NCBI RefSeq assembly: GCF_913773725.1 | Contig: NZ_CAJYGK010000156.1 | Coordinates: 1 to 64,000, forward strand | Length of the DNA stretch: 64,000 nucleotides | Source of the DNA: an uncultured Aquabacterium sp. | Lineage (GTDB): Bacteria; Pseudomonadota; Gammaproteobacteria; Burkholderiales; Burkholderiaceae_C | Direction of reading: 5' to 3' | Part shown: positions 7,755-17,276 of the stretch, one piece after another | Position numbering within the stretch: the first letter of the stretch is position 1 | Layout of the letters: each line of letters begins with the position of its first letter | Program-made: the position numbers and the translations under genes | The notes under the pieces: generated by a model | What the model was told of the DNA's origin: nothing | Databases searched by the model: none | The model's input: the letters and a program-made list of their open reading frames with translations, nothing else

Positions 7755-10079
7755 TCAGCCCAGCGCAGCCAGCGCCAACACCTTCTGGAAGGCCTCGACC
7801 GGCTTGCCCTTACGGGCCCGCTTGCCGATGTGCGCGGCGTAGGCACTGTTGCGCACGTCCTCTTCCTTGGGCTTGCCGCCGCGGGTCGTGCCGATCACGC
7901 GCACGCCCTGGTGCACCGTGACCGCGGCAATCAGCGGGTCACTCTGGGCATCCACTTCCATCAGCGTCAGCCCGCGGCCACCGTTGGACTGCAGCTTGAG
8001 TTCGTCCAAGCCGAACACCAGCATGCGCCCGCCCTGTGCCAGGCAGGCCACCTGGATGTGCCCAGGCTGCACCCGCACCGGCGGCAACAGGGTATCGCCC
8101 TCGTCCAGCGTCAGGAAGCCCTTGCCCCCCTTCTGGCGCGTGGTCAGGTCACCCAGCTTTGCCAGCAGGCCAAAACCGCCGCTGTTGGCCAGCAGAATCA
8201 CCTGCTCGGGCGAGCCGGCCAGGTAGTGCTTGGGCTGGGTGCCGGATTCCAGCTCGATCATGGTGGTGATGGGCTGGCCATCCCCTCGCGCCCCCGGCAG
8301 GCTGCTGACCGGCACGCTGTACACGCGACCGTTGTTGCCCAACACGATGAGCGGATCCACCGTGCGGCATTCGAAGGTGCCGTACAGGCCGTCGCCCGCC
8401 TTGAACGCGAAGCCGGCCGGATCATGGCCGTGGCCGGTGCGCGCGCGCACCCAGCCCTTCTGGCTGATGACCACGGTCACCGGCTCGTCGATCACCTTGA
8501 CCTCGGCCACGGCGCGCTTTTCGGCCTGGATGAGGGTGCGGCGGTCGTCGCCGAACTGCTTGGCGTCGGCCTCGATCTCCTTGACCACCGTGCGACGCAG
8601 CACGCTGTTGTTGCCGAGGATGTCTTCCAGCTTGCCTTGCTCGGCCCGCAGATCCGAGAGTTCCTGCTCGATCTTGATGGCTTCCAGCCGCGCCAGCTGA
8701 CGCAGCCGGATTTCAAGGATGTCCTCGGCCTGGCGGTCGCTCAGCTTGAAGCGCTCGATCAGCGCAGGCTTGGGCTCGTCGCTGTGGCGGATGATCGCGA
8801 TCACCTCGTCGATGTTGAGCAGCACCAGCTGCCGGCCTTCGAGGATGTGGATGCGGTCCAGCACCTTGCCCAGGCGGTGCTGGGTGCGCCGGGTCACGGT
8901 TTCCATGCGGAAGCCGATCCACTCGGTCAGGATCTGCCGCAGGTTCTTCTGCGTCGGCCGGCCGTCGGCGCCCACCATGGTGAGGTTGATCGGCGCCGAG
9001 GTTTCCAGGCTGGTGTGCGCCAGCAGCGTATTGATCAGCTCTTGCTGGTCGATGGTGCGGCTCTTGGGTTCGAACACCAGGCGCACCGGGGCGTCCTTGC
9101 TCGACTCGTCGCGCACGGCGTCCAGCACGGACAGCACCGTGGTCTTGAGCTGCAGCTGGTCGGCCGTCAATGCCTTCTTGCCGGCCTTGATCTTCGGGTT
9201 GCTGAGCTCTTCGATCTCTTCCAGCACCTTCTGCGCGCTGGTGCCATGCGGCAGCTCGGTCACCACCAGCTGCCACTGACCGCGGGCCAGGTCTTCGATC
9301 TTCCAGCGTGCGCGCACCTTGAGGCTGCCCCGGCCGGTGCGATAGGCCTCGGCGATGTCCTGGGGGCTGGAGATGATCTGCCCGCCGCCAGGGAAGTCGG
9401 GGCCGGGCAGGAGCTCGGCCAGTTCGGCGTCGGGCAGCTGGTCGTTCTTGATCAGGGCCACGGCGGCAGCGGCCACCTCACGCAGGTTGTGGCTGGGGAT
9501 TTCCGTGGCCAGGCCCACGGCAATGCCGCTGGCGCCATTGAGCAGCACGAACGGCAACCGCGCCGGCAACTGACGCGGCTCCTGGGTGGAACCGTCGTAG
9601 TTGGGCACGAAGTCCACCGTGCCCATGTCGATTTCATCGAGCTGCAGGCGGGCAATCGGCGCCAGCCGGGCTTCGGTGTAGCGCATCGCGGCCGCGCCGT
9701 CGCCATCGCGGCTGCCGAAGTTGCCCTGCCCGTCGATCAGCGGGTAGCGCAGCGCGAAGTCCTGCGCCATGCGCACCATGGCGTCGTAGGCGGCGGTGTC
9801 CCCGTGGGGGTGATAGCGGCCCAGCACATCACCCACCACGCGGGCGCTCTTGACAGGCTTGGCGCCGGTGTTGCCGCTGAAAGCCAACCCCATGCGCTCC
9901 ATGGCGTACAGGATGCGGCGCTGCACGGGCTTCTGGCCGTCGCACACGTCAGGCAGGGCACGGCCCTTGACCACGCTGAGCGCGTACTCCAGGTAGGCGC
10001 GCTCGGCGTAGTGGGCCAGGGTCAGGGACTCGCCGCCATCCGGGGGCAGCGGGTTGAAGTCGATGGTCTGTTGGGTCAT
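7755..10079 (-). CDS. parC: DNA topoisomerase IV subunit A
   Basis: A 774-residue subunit that breaks and rejoins DNA to decatenate chromosomes. The protein begins [19 protein letters not shown] and carries the ParC/GyrA core [21 protein letters not shown]. The active-site Tyr is in [11 protein letters not shown] (near residue 138), and C-terminal beta-pinwheel repeats such as GRVYSV and [10 protein letters not shown] follow. The frame remains open far upstream through the photolyase genes, but homology starts at ATG 10079. The partner parE lies 8.8 kb away on the same strand. Confidence 0.95.
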   Translation of the reverse strand: MTQQTIDFNPLPPDGGESLTLAHYAERAYLEYALSVVKGRALPDVCDGQKPVQRRILYAMERMGLAFSGNTGAKPVKSARVVGDVLGRYHPHGDTAAYDAMVRMAQDFALRYPLIDGQGNFGSRDGDGAAAMRYTEARLAPIARLQLDEIDMGTVDFVPNYDGSTQEPRQLPARLPFVLLNGASGIAVGLATEIPSHNLREVAAAAVALIKNDQLPDAELAELLPGPDFPGGGQIISSPQDIAEAYRTGRGSLKVRARWKIEDLARGQWQLVVTELPHGTSAQKVLEEIEELSNPKIKAGKKALTADQLQLKTTVLSVLDAVRDESSKDAPVRLVFEPKSRTIDQQELINTLLAHTSLETSAPINLTMVGADGRPTQKNLRQILTEWIGFRMETVTRRTQHRLGKVLDRIHILEGRQLVLLNIDEVIAIIRHSDEPKPALIERFKLSDRQAEDILEIRLRQLARLEAIKIEQELSDLRAEQGKLEDILGNNSVLRRTVVKEIEADAKQFGDDRRTLIQAEKRAVAEVKVIDEPVTVVISQKGWVRARTGHGHDPAGFAFKAGDGLYGTFECRTVDPLIVLGNNGRVYSVPVSSLPGARGDGQPITTMIELESGTQPKHYLAGSPEQVILLANSGGFGLLAKLGDLTTRQKGGKGFLTLDEGDTLLPPVRVQPGHIQVACLAQGGRMLVFGLDELKLQSNGGRGLTLMEVDAQSDPLIAAVTVHQGVRVIGTTRGGKPKEEDVRNSAYAAHIGKRARKGKPVEAFQKVLALAALG

Positions 10080-10253
10080 CGTGGTCAGTCGGTACGGGCC
10101 CGGGCGTTGCGGGCGGAACGAAGTGTAGTGGCATGCAGCACGGTCGACCGACATCCCGCGGCCCGGTCCACAACGCGACATGACGCTGGTTTGACGCCAC
10201 TTTCGACGCCGTAACGTCGTCAGCCTCGGGCCAGGCTGACTAAGCTGCCCGCC

Positions 10254-11852
10254 ATGTCCGATGCCCTTGTCTGGTTCAAACGCGACCTGCGCCTGCACGA
10301 CCATGCTGCGCTCGATGCCGCCTGCCGGTACGCGGCGGGGGGCTCGGTGCGCTGCCTGTACGTGGCCGAGCCGGCGCTGTGGACCTTGCCGGATGCGTCT
10401 GCGGCGCAGTGGGGTTTCGTACGTGAATCGCTGCTCGAACTCGCTGCGGCGCTGCGGGCGCGCGGGGTCGAGTTGACTGTTTGGCACGGCGACGTGACCT
10501 CGGCGCTGGCGGCATGCTGGCACGCCAGACCGTTCAGTGCCCTGTTCGCCCACGAAGAGACCGGAAACGCGTTCACCTATGCGCGGGACCTGGCGGTGGC
10601 GCAGTGGTGTGCCGAGCATCGGGTGACATGGACCGAACGGCCTCAGAACGGCGTGGTGCGACGCCTCCGGAACCGGGATGGCTGGCACCGACACTGGCAG
10701 CGCTTCATGAGCCAGCCATGCCTGGACGAACCACCCTTCGACCCGAGAACGCAGCCGGCGCCCGCAGCCGGGGTCTCCGTCGAGGCGCTGGCCGACCTGA
10801 TTCACCCCCTGGGCCCTGATCCATCGGGCCGCCAGCGCGGGGGGCGGACGGCGGGCCTGCAGCTTCTGGCGTCCTTTCTCATGGCGCGGTGTGCGCGTTA
10901 CCGAGGCGGCATCTCTTCCCCCTTGAGTGCGACCCATGCGTGTTCGCGGCTGTCGCCCTATCTGGCCTGGGGCTGCCTGTCCGTCAGGGAGGTGGTTCAG
11001 GCGACCGAGGCGCGCCTCGCCGAGCTCGCGTTGCGAGCCGACGGTGACACCCAGCGCCAGCAAGCGGGGCTCAAGGCCTTCTTGAGCCGGCTGCACTGGC
11101 ATTGCCACTTCATCCAGAAGCTGGAGAGCGAACCGGAAATCGAATGGCGCAACATGCACCCGGGCTACGACGAACTGCGGACCGAGGTGGACACGCCCCG
11201 ATTCGACGCGCTGGTGGCAGGTCGGACGGGCTGGCCGCTGGTCGATGCCTGCGTGGCCATGTTGCGTGAGACTGGATGGCTGAACTTCCGCATGCGCGCC
11301 ATGCTGGTCTCGGTGGCGACCTATCCCTTGTGGTTGCCCTGGCGTCCTGTCGGTCTGTGGCTGGCCCGTCAGTTCGTGGATTACGAGCCCGGCATCCACT
11401 GGAGCCAGATGCAGATGCAGGCCGGCACCACCGGGATCAACGCCACACGCGTCTACAACCCTGTCAAGCAGGCGCGGGACCAGGATCCTCATGGCGACTT
11501 CGTGCGGCACTGGCTGCCCGCACTGCGCCGCGTGCCGGACAGCTGGCTGTTCGAGCCGTGGCGCATGCCACCCGACGTCCAGCAACGCTGCGGCGTGCGG
11601 GTCGGCCCCGACCCCGAGGCCGACCTGCCCCTGCCGCTGGTGGACCTGGAAGAAGCGCTGCGGGATGCCCGTGCCCGCGTCCACGCGGTGCGAGCCCGGC
11701 CCGAGGTGCAGGCGGCCACGGCAGAGATCGTGACCCGGCATGGCTCCCGCGTGAACCGGGATGGACAGGGTCCGAACGGGCCGCGCCGCGCCGGCACGCG
11801 GGGTCCCACCCGCGCCAAGGCAGACCCCTCCCAGATGTTGCTGAGCTTTTGA
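10254..11852 (+). CDS. Cryptochrome/photolyase family flavoprotein
   Basis: A 532-residue FAD protein of the photolyase/cryptochrome superfamily, which uses blue light to repair pyrimidine dimers or to signal. The N-terminal alpha/beta antenna domain begins [17 protein letters not shown]. The C-terminal FAD domain contains [48 protein letters not shown] and [13 protein letters not shown]. The spacing is that of class I-like enzymes. It is the first gene of a plus-strand cluster with DUF2256, cry-DASH and an Fe-S photolyase. The exact class (CPD photolyase or cryptochrome) cannot be fixed by eye. Start ATG 10254. Confidence 0.88.
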   Translation: MSDALVWFKRDLRLHDHAALDAACRYAAGGSVRCLYVAEPALWTLPDASAAQWGFVRESLLELAAALRARGVELTVWHGDVTSALAACWHARPFSALFAHEETGNAFTYARDLAVAQWCAEHRVTWTERPQNGVVRRLRNRDGWHRHWQRFMSQPCLDEPPFDPRTQPAPAAGVSVEALADLIHPLGPDPSGRQRGGRTAGLQLLASFLMARCARYRGGISSPLSATHACSRLSPYLAWGCLSVREVVQATEARLAELALRADGDTQRQQAGLKAFLSRLHWHCHFIQKLESEPEIEWRNMHPGYDELRTEVDTPRFDALVAGRTGWPLVDACVAMLRETGWLNFRMRAMLVSVATYPLWLPWRPVGLWLARQFVDYEPGIHWSQMQMQAGTTGINATRVYNPVKQARDQDPHGDFVRHWLPALRRVPDSWLFEPWRMPPDVQQRCGVRVGPDPEADLPLPLVDLEEALRDARARVHAVRARPEVQAATAEIVTRHGSRVNRDGQGPNGPRRAGTRGPTRAKADPSQMLLSF

Positions 11853-11853
11853 C

Positions 11854-12015
11854 ATGCGCATGCGAAAGAAGTCCGACCTGCCGACCAAACTGTGTGCCGC
11901 GTGCAGCCGGCCGTTCACCTGGCGCCGAAAGTGGGCGCGTGACTGGGACGAGGTGAAGTACTGCTCCGACCGCTGCCGCCAGCAACGCCCCGCCGCAGAG
12001 TCTCGCCCGCGATGA
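11854..12015 (+). CDS. DUF2256 small zinc-ribbon-like protein
   Basis: A 53-residue basic protein read from ATG 11854. It has two cysteine pairs, CAAC (Cys14/Cys17) and CSDRC (Cys37/Cys41), and an aromatic patch [17 protein letters not shown] between them; this is the DUF2256 signature and suggests a bound zinc ion. It begins two bases after the first photolyase stop codon and its TGA overlaps the ATG of cry-DASH as ATGA, so translation of the three genes is probably coupled. The function of DUF2256 is unknown; close linkage to photolyases suggests an accessory role. Confidence 0.85.
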   Translation: MRMRKKSDLPTKLCAACSRPFTWRRKWARDWDEVKYCSDRCRQQRPAAESRPR

Positions 12016-13394
12016 GCAACGTCATCCACTGGTTCCGCCATGACCTGCGCTTGAGCGACAACCCGTCGCTGTTGCATGCGGTTCAGGCCGCACACCTGCA
12101 AGGAGGCTCCCTGCTGCCTGTTTTCATCTGGGATCCGGCCGAGACCTTGCCCGGCCCTTGGGGTCCCCGCCGCAGGGGCCCTCACCGCATGGCCGTGCTG
12201 GCCGACACGCTGGCTTCGCTGGATGCCGCTCTGCAGGCTTTGGGCAGCCGGCTGTTGGTGCTGCGCGGGCCGGTCGTCGCGGTTCTCCCCCGGTTGGTGG
12301 CGGCAATGAAGGCAGAACTGGTCACGGCCGAGGACATCGCGGCCCCCTTCGAGCAGGATGAAGTGGCGTCGTTGTGCGCCACGGCGAGACGCGACGGCTG
12401 GCAGCTCGTTACCACGTGGCAGTCCAGCCTGCTGGCCCCGGACGACCTTCCCTTCTCCATCGACCGCGCGCCCGATGTGTTCACGGCCTTCCGGCAGCAG
12501 GTGGAGCGCGCGGGCGTGCAAGCCCGTGCGCCGCTGCCGGCCCCGGCAGCCTTGCCGCCCTTGCCCTCGGCCGAGTGCTTGTGGGACCCACGGGCCGCTG
12601 CCCGAACCATGACCGCGCAGGGCGATGGCGCCGTGCCGGTGCTTTTGTGCCACACGCCGCTCAAACGCCCCGCGCCGGACACGCTTGCGTACGAGGCCCG
12701 ATCCGCTTTTCCTTACCACCTGCCCGCGTGCGCACCCGGCGAAGCAGGCGGACAGGCGCATCTGACGCGGTACCTGCAACGGCGGCTGCCGCACAGCTAC
12801 AAGGCCACGCGCAACGGGCTGATGGGCATCGACTACTCGAGCAAGTTCTCCCCCTGGCTGGCCAGCGGCGCGCTCTCTGCGCGGCAGATCATGCATGCCC
12901 TGCGCGCATTCGAAGCCGAGCACGGCGCAAATGAGGGCAGCTACTGGCTCTGGTTCGAACTGCTGTGGCGCGATCACTTCCGGCTCATGCACCTGAAACA
13001 CGGTCGGGCGCTCTACCGTGCGCGCGGTCTGAGCGATCTCCCTCTGCCGCAGCATGACGTCTCGGCATTCCAACGCTGGTGCGAGGGCCGCACTGGCCAT
13101 GCGTTCGTCGATGCCGGCCTGCGCGAGCTGCACGCAAGCGGGTTCCTGTCCAACCGCATGCGGCAGGTGGTGGCCAGCTACCTGGTGCACGAGTTACAGA
13201 GCGACTGGCGCGCCGGTGCAGCGTGGTTCGAGTCCCAGCTGGTCGACTACGACGTCTACAGCAACCAGGGCAACTGGCTCTACCTGGCTGGACGGGGAAC
13301 CGACCCGCGAGGTGGCCGCCGCTTCAATCCCGACAAGCAGGCCCACGACCACGACCCCGAAGGCCTGTACCGCCGTCTGTGGAGCACCGCATGA
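12012..13394 (+). CDS. DASH-family cryptochrome
   Basis: A 460-residue cry-DASH flavoprotein; such proteins repair dimers in single-stranded DNA and bind FAD and a folate antenna. It begins [20 protein letters not shown]. The C-terminal half shows [58 protein letters not shown] and [16 protein letters not shown], which are hallmark DASH motifs. Its ATG overlaps the DUF2256 stop and its own TGA overlaps the ATG of the next gene (13391). The N-terminal part is full length, so the protein looks intact. Confidence 0.92.
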   Translation: MSNVIHWFRHDLRLSDNPSLLHAVQAAHLQGGSLLPVFIWDPAETLPGPWGPRRRGPHRMAVLADTLASLDAALQALGSRLLVLRGPVVAVLPRLVAAMKAELVTAEDIAAPFEQDEVASLCATARRDGWQLVTTWQSSLLAPDDLPFSIDRAPDVFTAFRQQVERAGVQARAPLPAPAALPPLPSAECLWDPRAAARTMTAQGDGAVPVLLCHTPLKRPAPDTLAYEARSAFPYHLPACAPGEAGGQAHLTRYLQRRLPHSYKATRNGLMGIDYSSKFSPWLASGALSARQIMHALRAFEAEHGANEGSYWLWFELLWRDHFRLMHLKHGRALYRARGLSDLPLPQHDVSAFQRWCEGRTGHAFVDAGLRELHASGFLSNRMRQVVASYLVHELQSDWRAGAAWFESQLVDYDVYSNQGNWLYLAGRGTDPRGGRRFNPDKQAHDHDPEGLYRRLWSTA

Positions 13395-14929
13395 GCCGCT
13401 TGCGTCTCATCCTCGGGGACCAGCTTAACCCCCTGCACAGCTGGTTCTCCACGGTCGACCCGGACACCGTCTACGTGTTGATGGAGGTCCGCAGCGAGAC
13501 AGACTACGTGCGACACCATGCGCAGAAGATCCTCGCCATCTTTGCGGGCATGCGGGAGCTGGGCCGACAGCTCAAGGCTGCCGGGCACCGGGTGCGTTAC
13601 GTGGCCATCGACGACCCGAGCAACCGGCAATCGGTCACGGACAACCTGGATGCCCTGGTGTCGCACTACGCAGCCACCCACGTGGAATACCAGGCGCCAG
13701 ACGAATGGCGGCTGGACGCGGTGCTGGACGCGTGGGGCAAGGCCCAGCTTGCGCACGGCGTCGCGGTGACGCAGGTCGACAGCGAGCACTTCTACACGAC
13801 ACGCGACGAAGCCCGCGCGCTCTTCAAAGGGCGCAAACAGTGGCTCATGGAGCACTTCTACCGGCAGATGCGCGTACGCCATGGCGTGCTGATGGACGAA
13901 GACAGCAAGCCCGCCGGAGGACAGTGGAACTTCGATCAGGACAACCGCAAAGCGTGGCCCGGCACGCCCCCCGAGCCCGCCGACTGGCGCCACCCGCACG
14001 ATCACCGCGCGCTGTGGTCGACCATCGAGGCAGCCGGTGTGGCGCACTTCGGCGCGCCACAGGCCGAGGCCCTGGCTTGGCCCTTGCACCGGGGTGAGGC
14101 GCTTCAGCATCTGGCCGCCTTCGTGCAGCACGCCCTGCCCCACTTCGGCGACTTCCAGGACGCACTCACCCATCGGGGCTGGCGCCTGTTCCATTCGCTG
14201 CTGTCGTTCGCGCTCAACACCAAGATGCTCAACCCGCGCGAGGTGGTGCAGGCAGCTCAGAACGCCTGGCGCGATGGGCACGCGCCGCTGAGCGCCGTCG
14301 AGGGCTTCATCCGCCAGATACTGGGCTGGCGCGAGTACGTACGCGGTGTGTACTGGGCTCACATGCCTGGCTACACCCACGTCAACCACTTCGGGCACAC
14401 GCATCCTCTGCCCGGCTGGTTCTGGCATGGCGACACCCGCATGGCGTGCATGAAGCACGCCGTCGGTCAGTCCCTGAGCCAGGCCTATGCACATCACATC
14501 CAGCGGCTGATGGTGATCGGCAACTTTGCGCTGCTGGCCGGGCTGGATCCTCAGGCCCTGCACGAGTGGTATCTGGGCGTCTACATCGACGCGTTCGAAT
14601 GGGTCGAGGCCCCGAACACGCTGGGCATGAGCCAGTTCGCCGACGGAGGGAAGCTGGCAACCAAACCCTATGTCTCCAGCGCGGCCTACCTGCACCGCAT
14701 GGGCGACCATTGCACCGGCTGCCCTTATGACCGCAAGGACAGGCTGGGCCCACGCGCCTGCCCCTTCAACGCGCTGTACTGGGACTTTCACCTGCGCCAC
14801 GACGGGCTGCTGCGCCGCAACCCGCGCATCGGCATGGTGTACCGGCAGATCGATCGCATGGACGAGGCCGAGCGCCAGCAGATCCGGGTCAAGGCCGCCG
14901 AACTGGTGCGCCATCTCGACCAGCTCTGA
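13391..14929 (+). CDS. Iron-sulfur cryptochrome/photolyase (FeS-BCP, prokaryotic 6-4 photolyase type)
   Basis: A 512-residue member of the iron-sulfur bacterial cryptochrome/photolyase family, whose characterised members repair (6-4) photoproducts. It begins [18 protein letters not shown], typical of the family. Four cysteines expected to bind a [4Fe-4S] cluster are Cys353, Cys441, Cys444 and Cys457 (MACMK, CTGCPYD, RACPFN). Other family motifs are GWREYVRGVYW, GNFALLAGLDP and WVEAPNTLGMSQFADGG. ATG 13391 overlaps the cry-DASH stop (ATGA), so this is the last coupled gene of the light-repair cluster. Confidence 0.93.
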   Translation: MSRLRLILGDQLNPLHSWFSTVDPDTVYVLMEVRSETDYVRHHAQKILAIFAGMRELGRQLKAAGHRVRYVAIDDPSNRQSVTDNLDALVSHYAATHVEYQAPDEWRLDAVLDAWGKAQLAHGVAVTQVDSEHFYTTRDEARALFKGRKQWLMEHFYRQMRVRHGVLMDEDSKPAGGQWNFDQDNRKAWPGTPPEPADWRHPHDHRALWSTIEAAGVAHFGAPQAEALAWPLHRGEALQHLAAFVQHALPHFGDFQDALTHRGWRLFHSLLSFALNTKMLNPREVVQAAQNAWRDGHAPLSAVEGFIRQILGWREYVRGVYWAHMPGYTHVNHFGHTHPLPGWFWHGDTRMACMKHAVGQSLSQAYAHHIQRLMVIGNFALLAGLDPQALHEWYLGVYIDAFEWVEAPNTLGMSQFADGGKLATKPYVSSAAYLHRMGDHCTGCPYDRKDRLGPRACPFNALYWDFHLRHDGLLRRNPRIGMVYRQIDRMDEAERQQIRVKAAELVRHLDQL

Positions 14930-15102
14930 AGCAGATGAACGAGCCCCTGCTCGCAAATCGCCTCCGGCACCATCGCGCCGTGACGAACGCACGCCTGACT
15001 TCGTGACCCGCCCTCATTTCCCTTGATCGGCCGGCTGGCGCGACAATCAGAATACGCGCAACGTTCACCGACGGCGCAGACCGCCACGCCCGTCTTCCTT
15101 TC

Positions 15103-16443
15103 ATGCCCGACTCATGCCTTCGTGAAGCGCTCGACGCCCTGCAGCCCACAGGAGGTCGGAAACACCAGGCCAGCCTGCGCGGCCGCACCCTCAGCACCGC
15201 CTTCCAGCCGATCTACAGCCTGTCTCACAGCCGAGCGGTCGGCCATGAGGCGCTGCTTCGTGCCATCGACGAAGACGGCCGCCCCGTGTCCCCCCTGCAG
15301 ATGTTCGACGAGGTTCCGGCAGGCGAGGCGGCGTGGTGCGACACGCTCAGCCGGGTCATGCACCTGTTCAACTTCGCCGAACACGCGCCACCTGCACACT
15401 GGCTGTTCCTCAACATCCGACCAGAGGCGCTGGTGGCCCTGGCCGATCCTGCGCAGCTTGGCTTCCTCTCCGAGATCCTGAGCAGGCTGGGGATCTCGCC
15501 CTCGCTGATCGTGCTGGAACTGCTGGAAAGCGCCATCCCGGATGGCGACGCCTTCCTGTCCGCTGTCGCCGCCCTGCGGTCGCACGGTATGCTGATCGCG
15601 CTGGACGACTTCGGTGCAGGCCACTCGAATTTTGACCGGGTCTGGCGAGTCCGGCCGGACATCGTGAAGCTCGACCGCAGCCTGGTCACCGCCATGGCCG
15701 ACGATCCGGGCCGGCTGCGGGCGGTCACCCAGACCGTATCGGTGCTGCACGAAGCCGAAGCCCTGGTCCTGATGGAAGGCATCGAAACGCCGCGCGAAGC
15801 GCTGCTGGCGCTCGAGTCGGATGTCGACCTGGTGCAAGGCTACTACTTTGCACGCCCCCAGCCCGAACTCGCGCCGCGGACGCGCCACGAGGGCATCGCC
15901 GCCCTGCACGTGGAACTGGCGCGGTTTCGCGCCCTTCAGCGCACGCAGCAGAGGAACCTGATGGCGCCCTTCCAGAACGCCATCGGCTACGCCGGTGTGC
16001 TGCTGAGTGCCGGGCGCCCGCTGGACGAAGCGGCCCGCTCCTTCCTGGCCCTTCCCGGTGCCCTCGTCTGCTTCGTGCTGGACGACGCCGGCTTTCAGGT
16101 CGGCCCCAACCTGTGGGTGGAAGAACGGCGTGCCGCCCAGGGGCCGGGCTTCAGCCCGCTGGGGCAGGCGGACGGCGCATGCTGGGCCCGTCGCCCCTAC
16201 TTCAAACGGGCGCTTCAGGCCCCGGGGCGGGTACAGGTCACGCGCCCGTACCGTACCCTGGGCGGCAAGGGCATGACGGTGACCGTCTCGTATGCATTCC
16301 AGCAGGCGCTCCGACCTGGCGAAACGACACCGTCCTGGCACGTCGTCTGCGGGGACGTGAGCTGGGGGCCGGGCGGGGTGTGGCACGCACCGCCGCCCTT
16401 TGCGGCCGAGGTGCTGCCGCTGCCGCCCGCAGCAGACGCTTGA
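15103..16443 (+). CDS. EAL-domain protein (putative c-di-GMP phosphodiesterase) with C-terminal sensor-like region
   Basis: A 446-residue protein. Residues ~25-265 form an EAL domain with the metal and substrate residues in place: AVGHEALLR (EAL motif), FLNIRPE, ALDDFGAGHSNF, DIVKLDRSL, LMEGIETP and LVQGYYFARP. It is therefore expected to cleave c-di-GMP. The C-terminal ~170 residues resemble the small PAS/Cache-like sensor found in some EAL proteins (VCFVLDDAGFQVGPNLW, RPYFKRALQAPGRVQVT). No membrane segment is seen. It follows the photolyase cluster by 173 bp and is probably a separate unit. Confidence 0.87.
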   Translation: MPDSCLREALDALQPTGGRKHQASLRGRTLSTAFQPIYSLSHSRAVGHEALLRAIDEDGRPVSPLQMFDEVPAGEAAWCDTLSRVMHLFNFAEHAPPAHWLFLNIRPEALVALADPAQLGFLSEILSRLGISPSLIVLELLESAIPDGDAFLSAVAALRSHGMLIALDDFGAGHSNFDRVWRVRPDIVKLDRSLVTAMADDPGRLRAVTQTVSVLHEAEALVLMEGIETPREALLALESDVDLVQGYYFARPQPELAPRTRHEGIAALHVELARFRALQRTQQRNLMAPFQNAIGYAGVLLSAGRPLDEAARSFLALPGALVCFVLDDAGFQVGPNLWVEERRAAQGPGFSPLGQADGACWARRPYFKRALQAPGRVQVTRPYRTLGGKGMTVTVSYAFQQALRPGETTPSWHVVCGDVSWGPGGVWHAPPPFAAEVLPLPPAADA

Positions 16444-16516
16444 ACCGATCACAGAGCCAGCGTGCATCGGCGGGCTTCGGTACCATACCGGGTATCAAAA
16501 CTGATCCCCTTGCTTC

Positions 16517-17128
16517 ATGACTGGTCCGACCCCCGCCTTCTGGCAAGAACGCTTCGATACGCAGCAGACAGGCTGGGATCGGGGGCAAGCCAGTCCACAG
16601 CTTCAGACCTGGTTGGAGACCGGTCAACTGCAGCCTTGCCGCATCATCGTGCCCGGTTGCGGCCAGGGCTGGGAGGTGGCCGAACTGGCCGCGCGCGGCT
16701 TTGACGTCACGGGCATCGACTACACCGAGGCCGCGGTGGAACGAGCGCGGGCGCTGTGCGATGCACGCGGCGTGAAGGCCCGGATCGTGCACGCCGACGT
16801 GTTGCGCTACCAGCCCGACACCGCTGCGGACGCGATCTACGAGCAGACCTGTCTGTGCGCCCTTCACCCTGATCACTGGACCGCCTACGCCGATCAGCTG
16901 CATGCCTGGCTGAAGCCCGGCGGCCACCTCTTTGCCCTGCTGATGCAGCGCCTCCGCCCTGCCGCGACCGAGGAAGGCCTCATCGAAGGGCCGCCGTACC
17001 ACTGCGACATCAACGCCGTGAGGGCGCTTTTCCCGGCTCACCGCTGGCAGTGGCCCCGCCCGCCCTACCCTAAGGTCGGCCACCCCAATCTGTCGCACGA
17101 GCTGGCGGTGCACCTGTCGAGGGTTTGA
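16517..17128 (+). CDS. TPMT-family SAM-dependent methyltransferase
   Basis: A 203-residue class I methyltransferase of the thiopurine S-methyltransferase family. It has the TPMT entry [17 protein letters not shown] (residues ~8-24), the SAM-binding loop [10 protein letters not shown] (~45-54), the acidic [12 protein letters not shown], and the family [10 protein letters not shown] near 115. Bacterial members methylate thiols or selenium/tellurium compounds; the substrate here is unknown. It lies 73 bp after the EAL gene. A TACCAT -10-like element precedes the short leader. Confidence 0.85.
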   Translation: MTGPTPAFWQERFDTQQTGWDRGQASPQLQTWLETGQLQPCRIIVPGCGQGWEVAELAARGFDVTGIDYTEAAVERARALCDARGVKARIVHADVLRYQPDTAADAIYEQTCLCALHPDHWTAYADQLHAWLKPGGHLFALLMQRLRPAATEEGLIEGPPYHCDINAVRALFPAHRWQWPRPPYPKVGHPNLSHELAVHLSRV

Positions 17129-17150
17129 TCCAAATCAAATCACCGTCAAT

Positions 17151-17198
17151 TGCACCGAACCGGGGCACGAAGAAGCACCGAAGCCCGGTCTCGGTGCA
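17151..17198. repeat. Imperfect inverted repeat upstream of chemoreceptor gene
   Basis: Arms TGCACCGAACCGGG (17151-17164) and CCCGGTCTCGGTGCA (17184-17198) pair over 14 bp with one bulged base around a 19-base loop. No U tract follows, so it could be an operator, a leader stem or an attenuated terminator of the methyltransferase gene. Confidence 0.6.
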
Positions 17199-17276
17199 CC
17201 AGACAGGGCTCAAGTCGTCCTCGTTCACGCCGAACACCCCTCTGCCACCAAAACAGATCTGAGGAGTTCGGACAAA

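Noticed and set aside
10080-13190. Open minus-strand frame upstream of parC, over 1000 codons, antisense to the photolyase genes
   Set aside because: GC-rich third positions open this frame; it has no domain signature and the opposite strand holds three conserved enzymes. parC homology starts at 10079.
13280-14992. Minus-strand ORF of 570 codons
   Set aside because: Antisense to the Fe-S photolyase gene, whose four cysteines and active-site motifs are intact.
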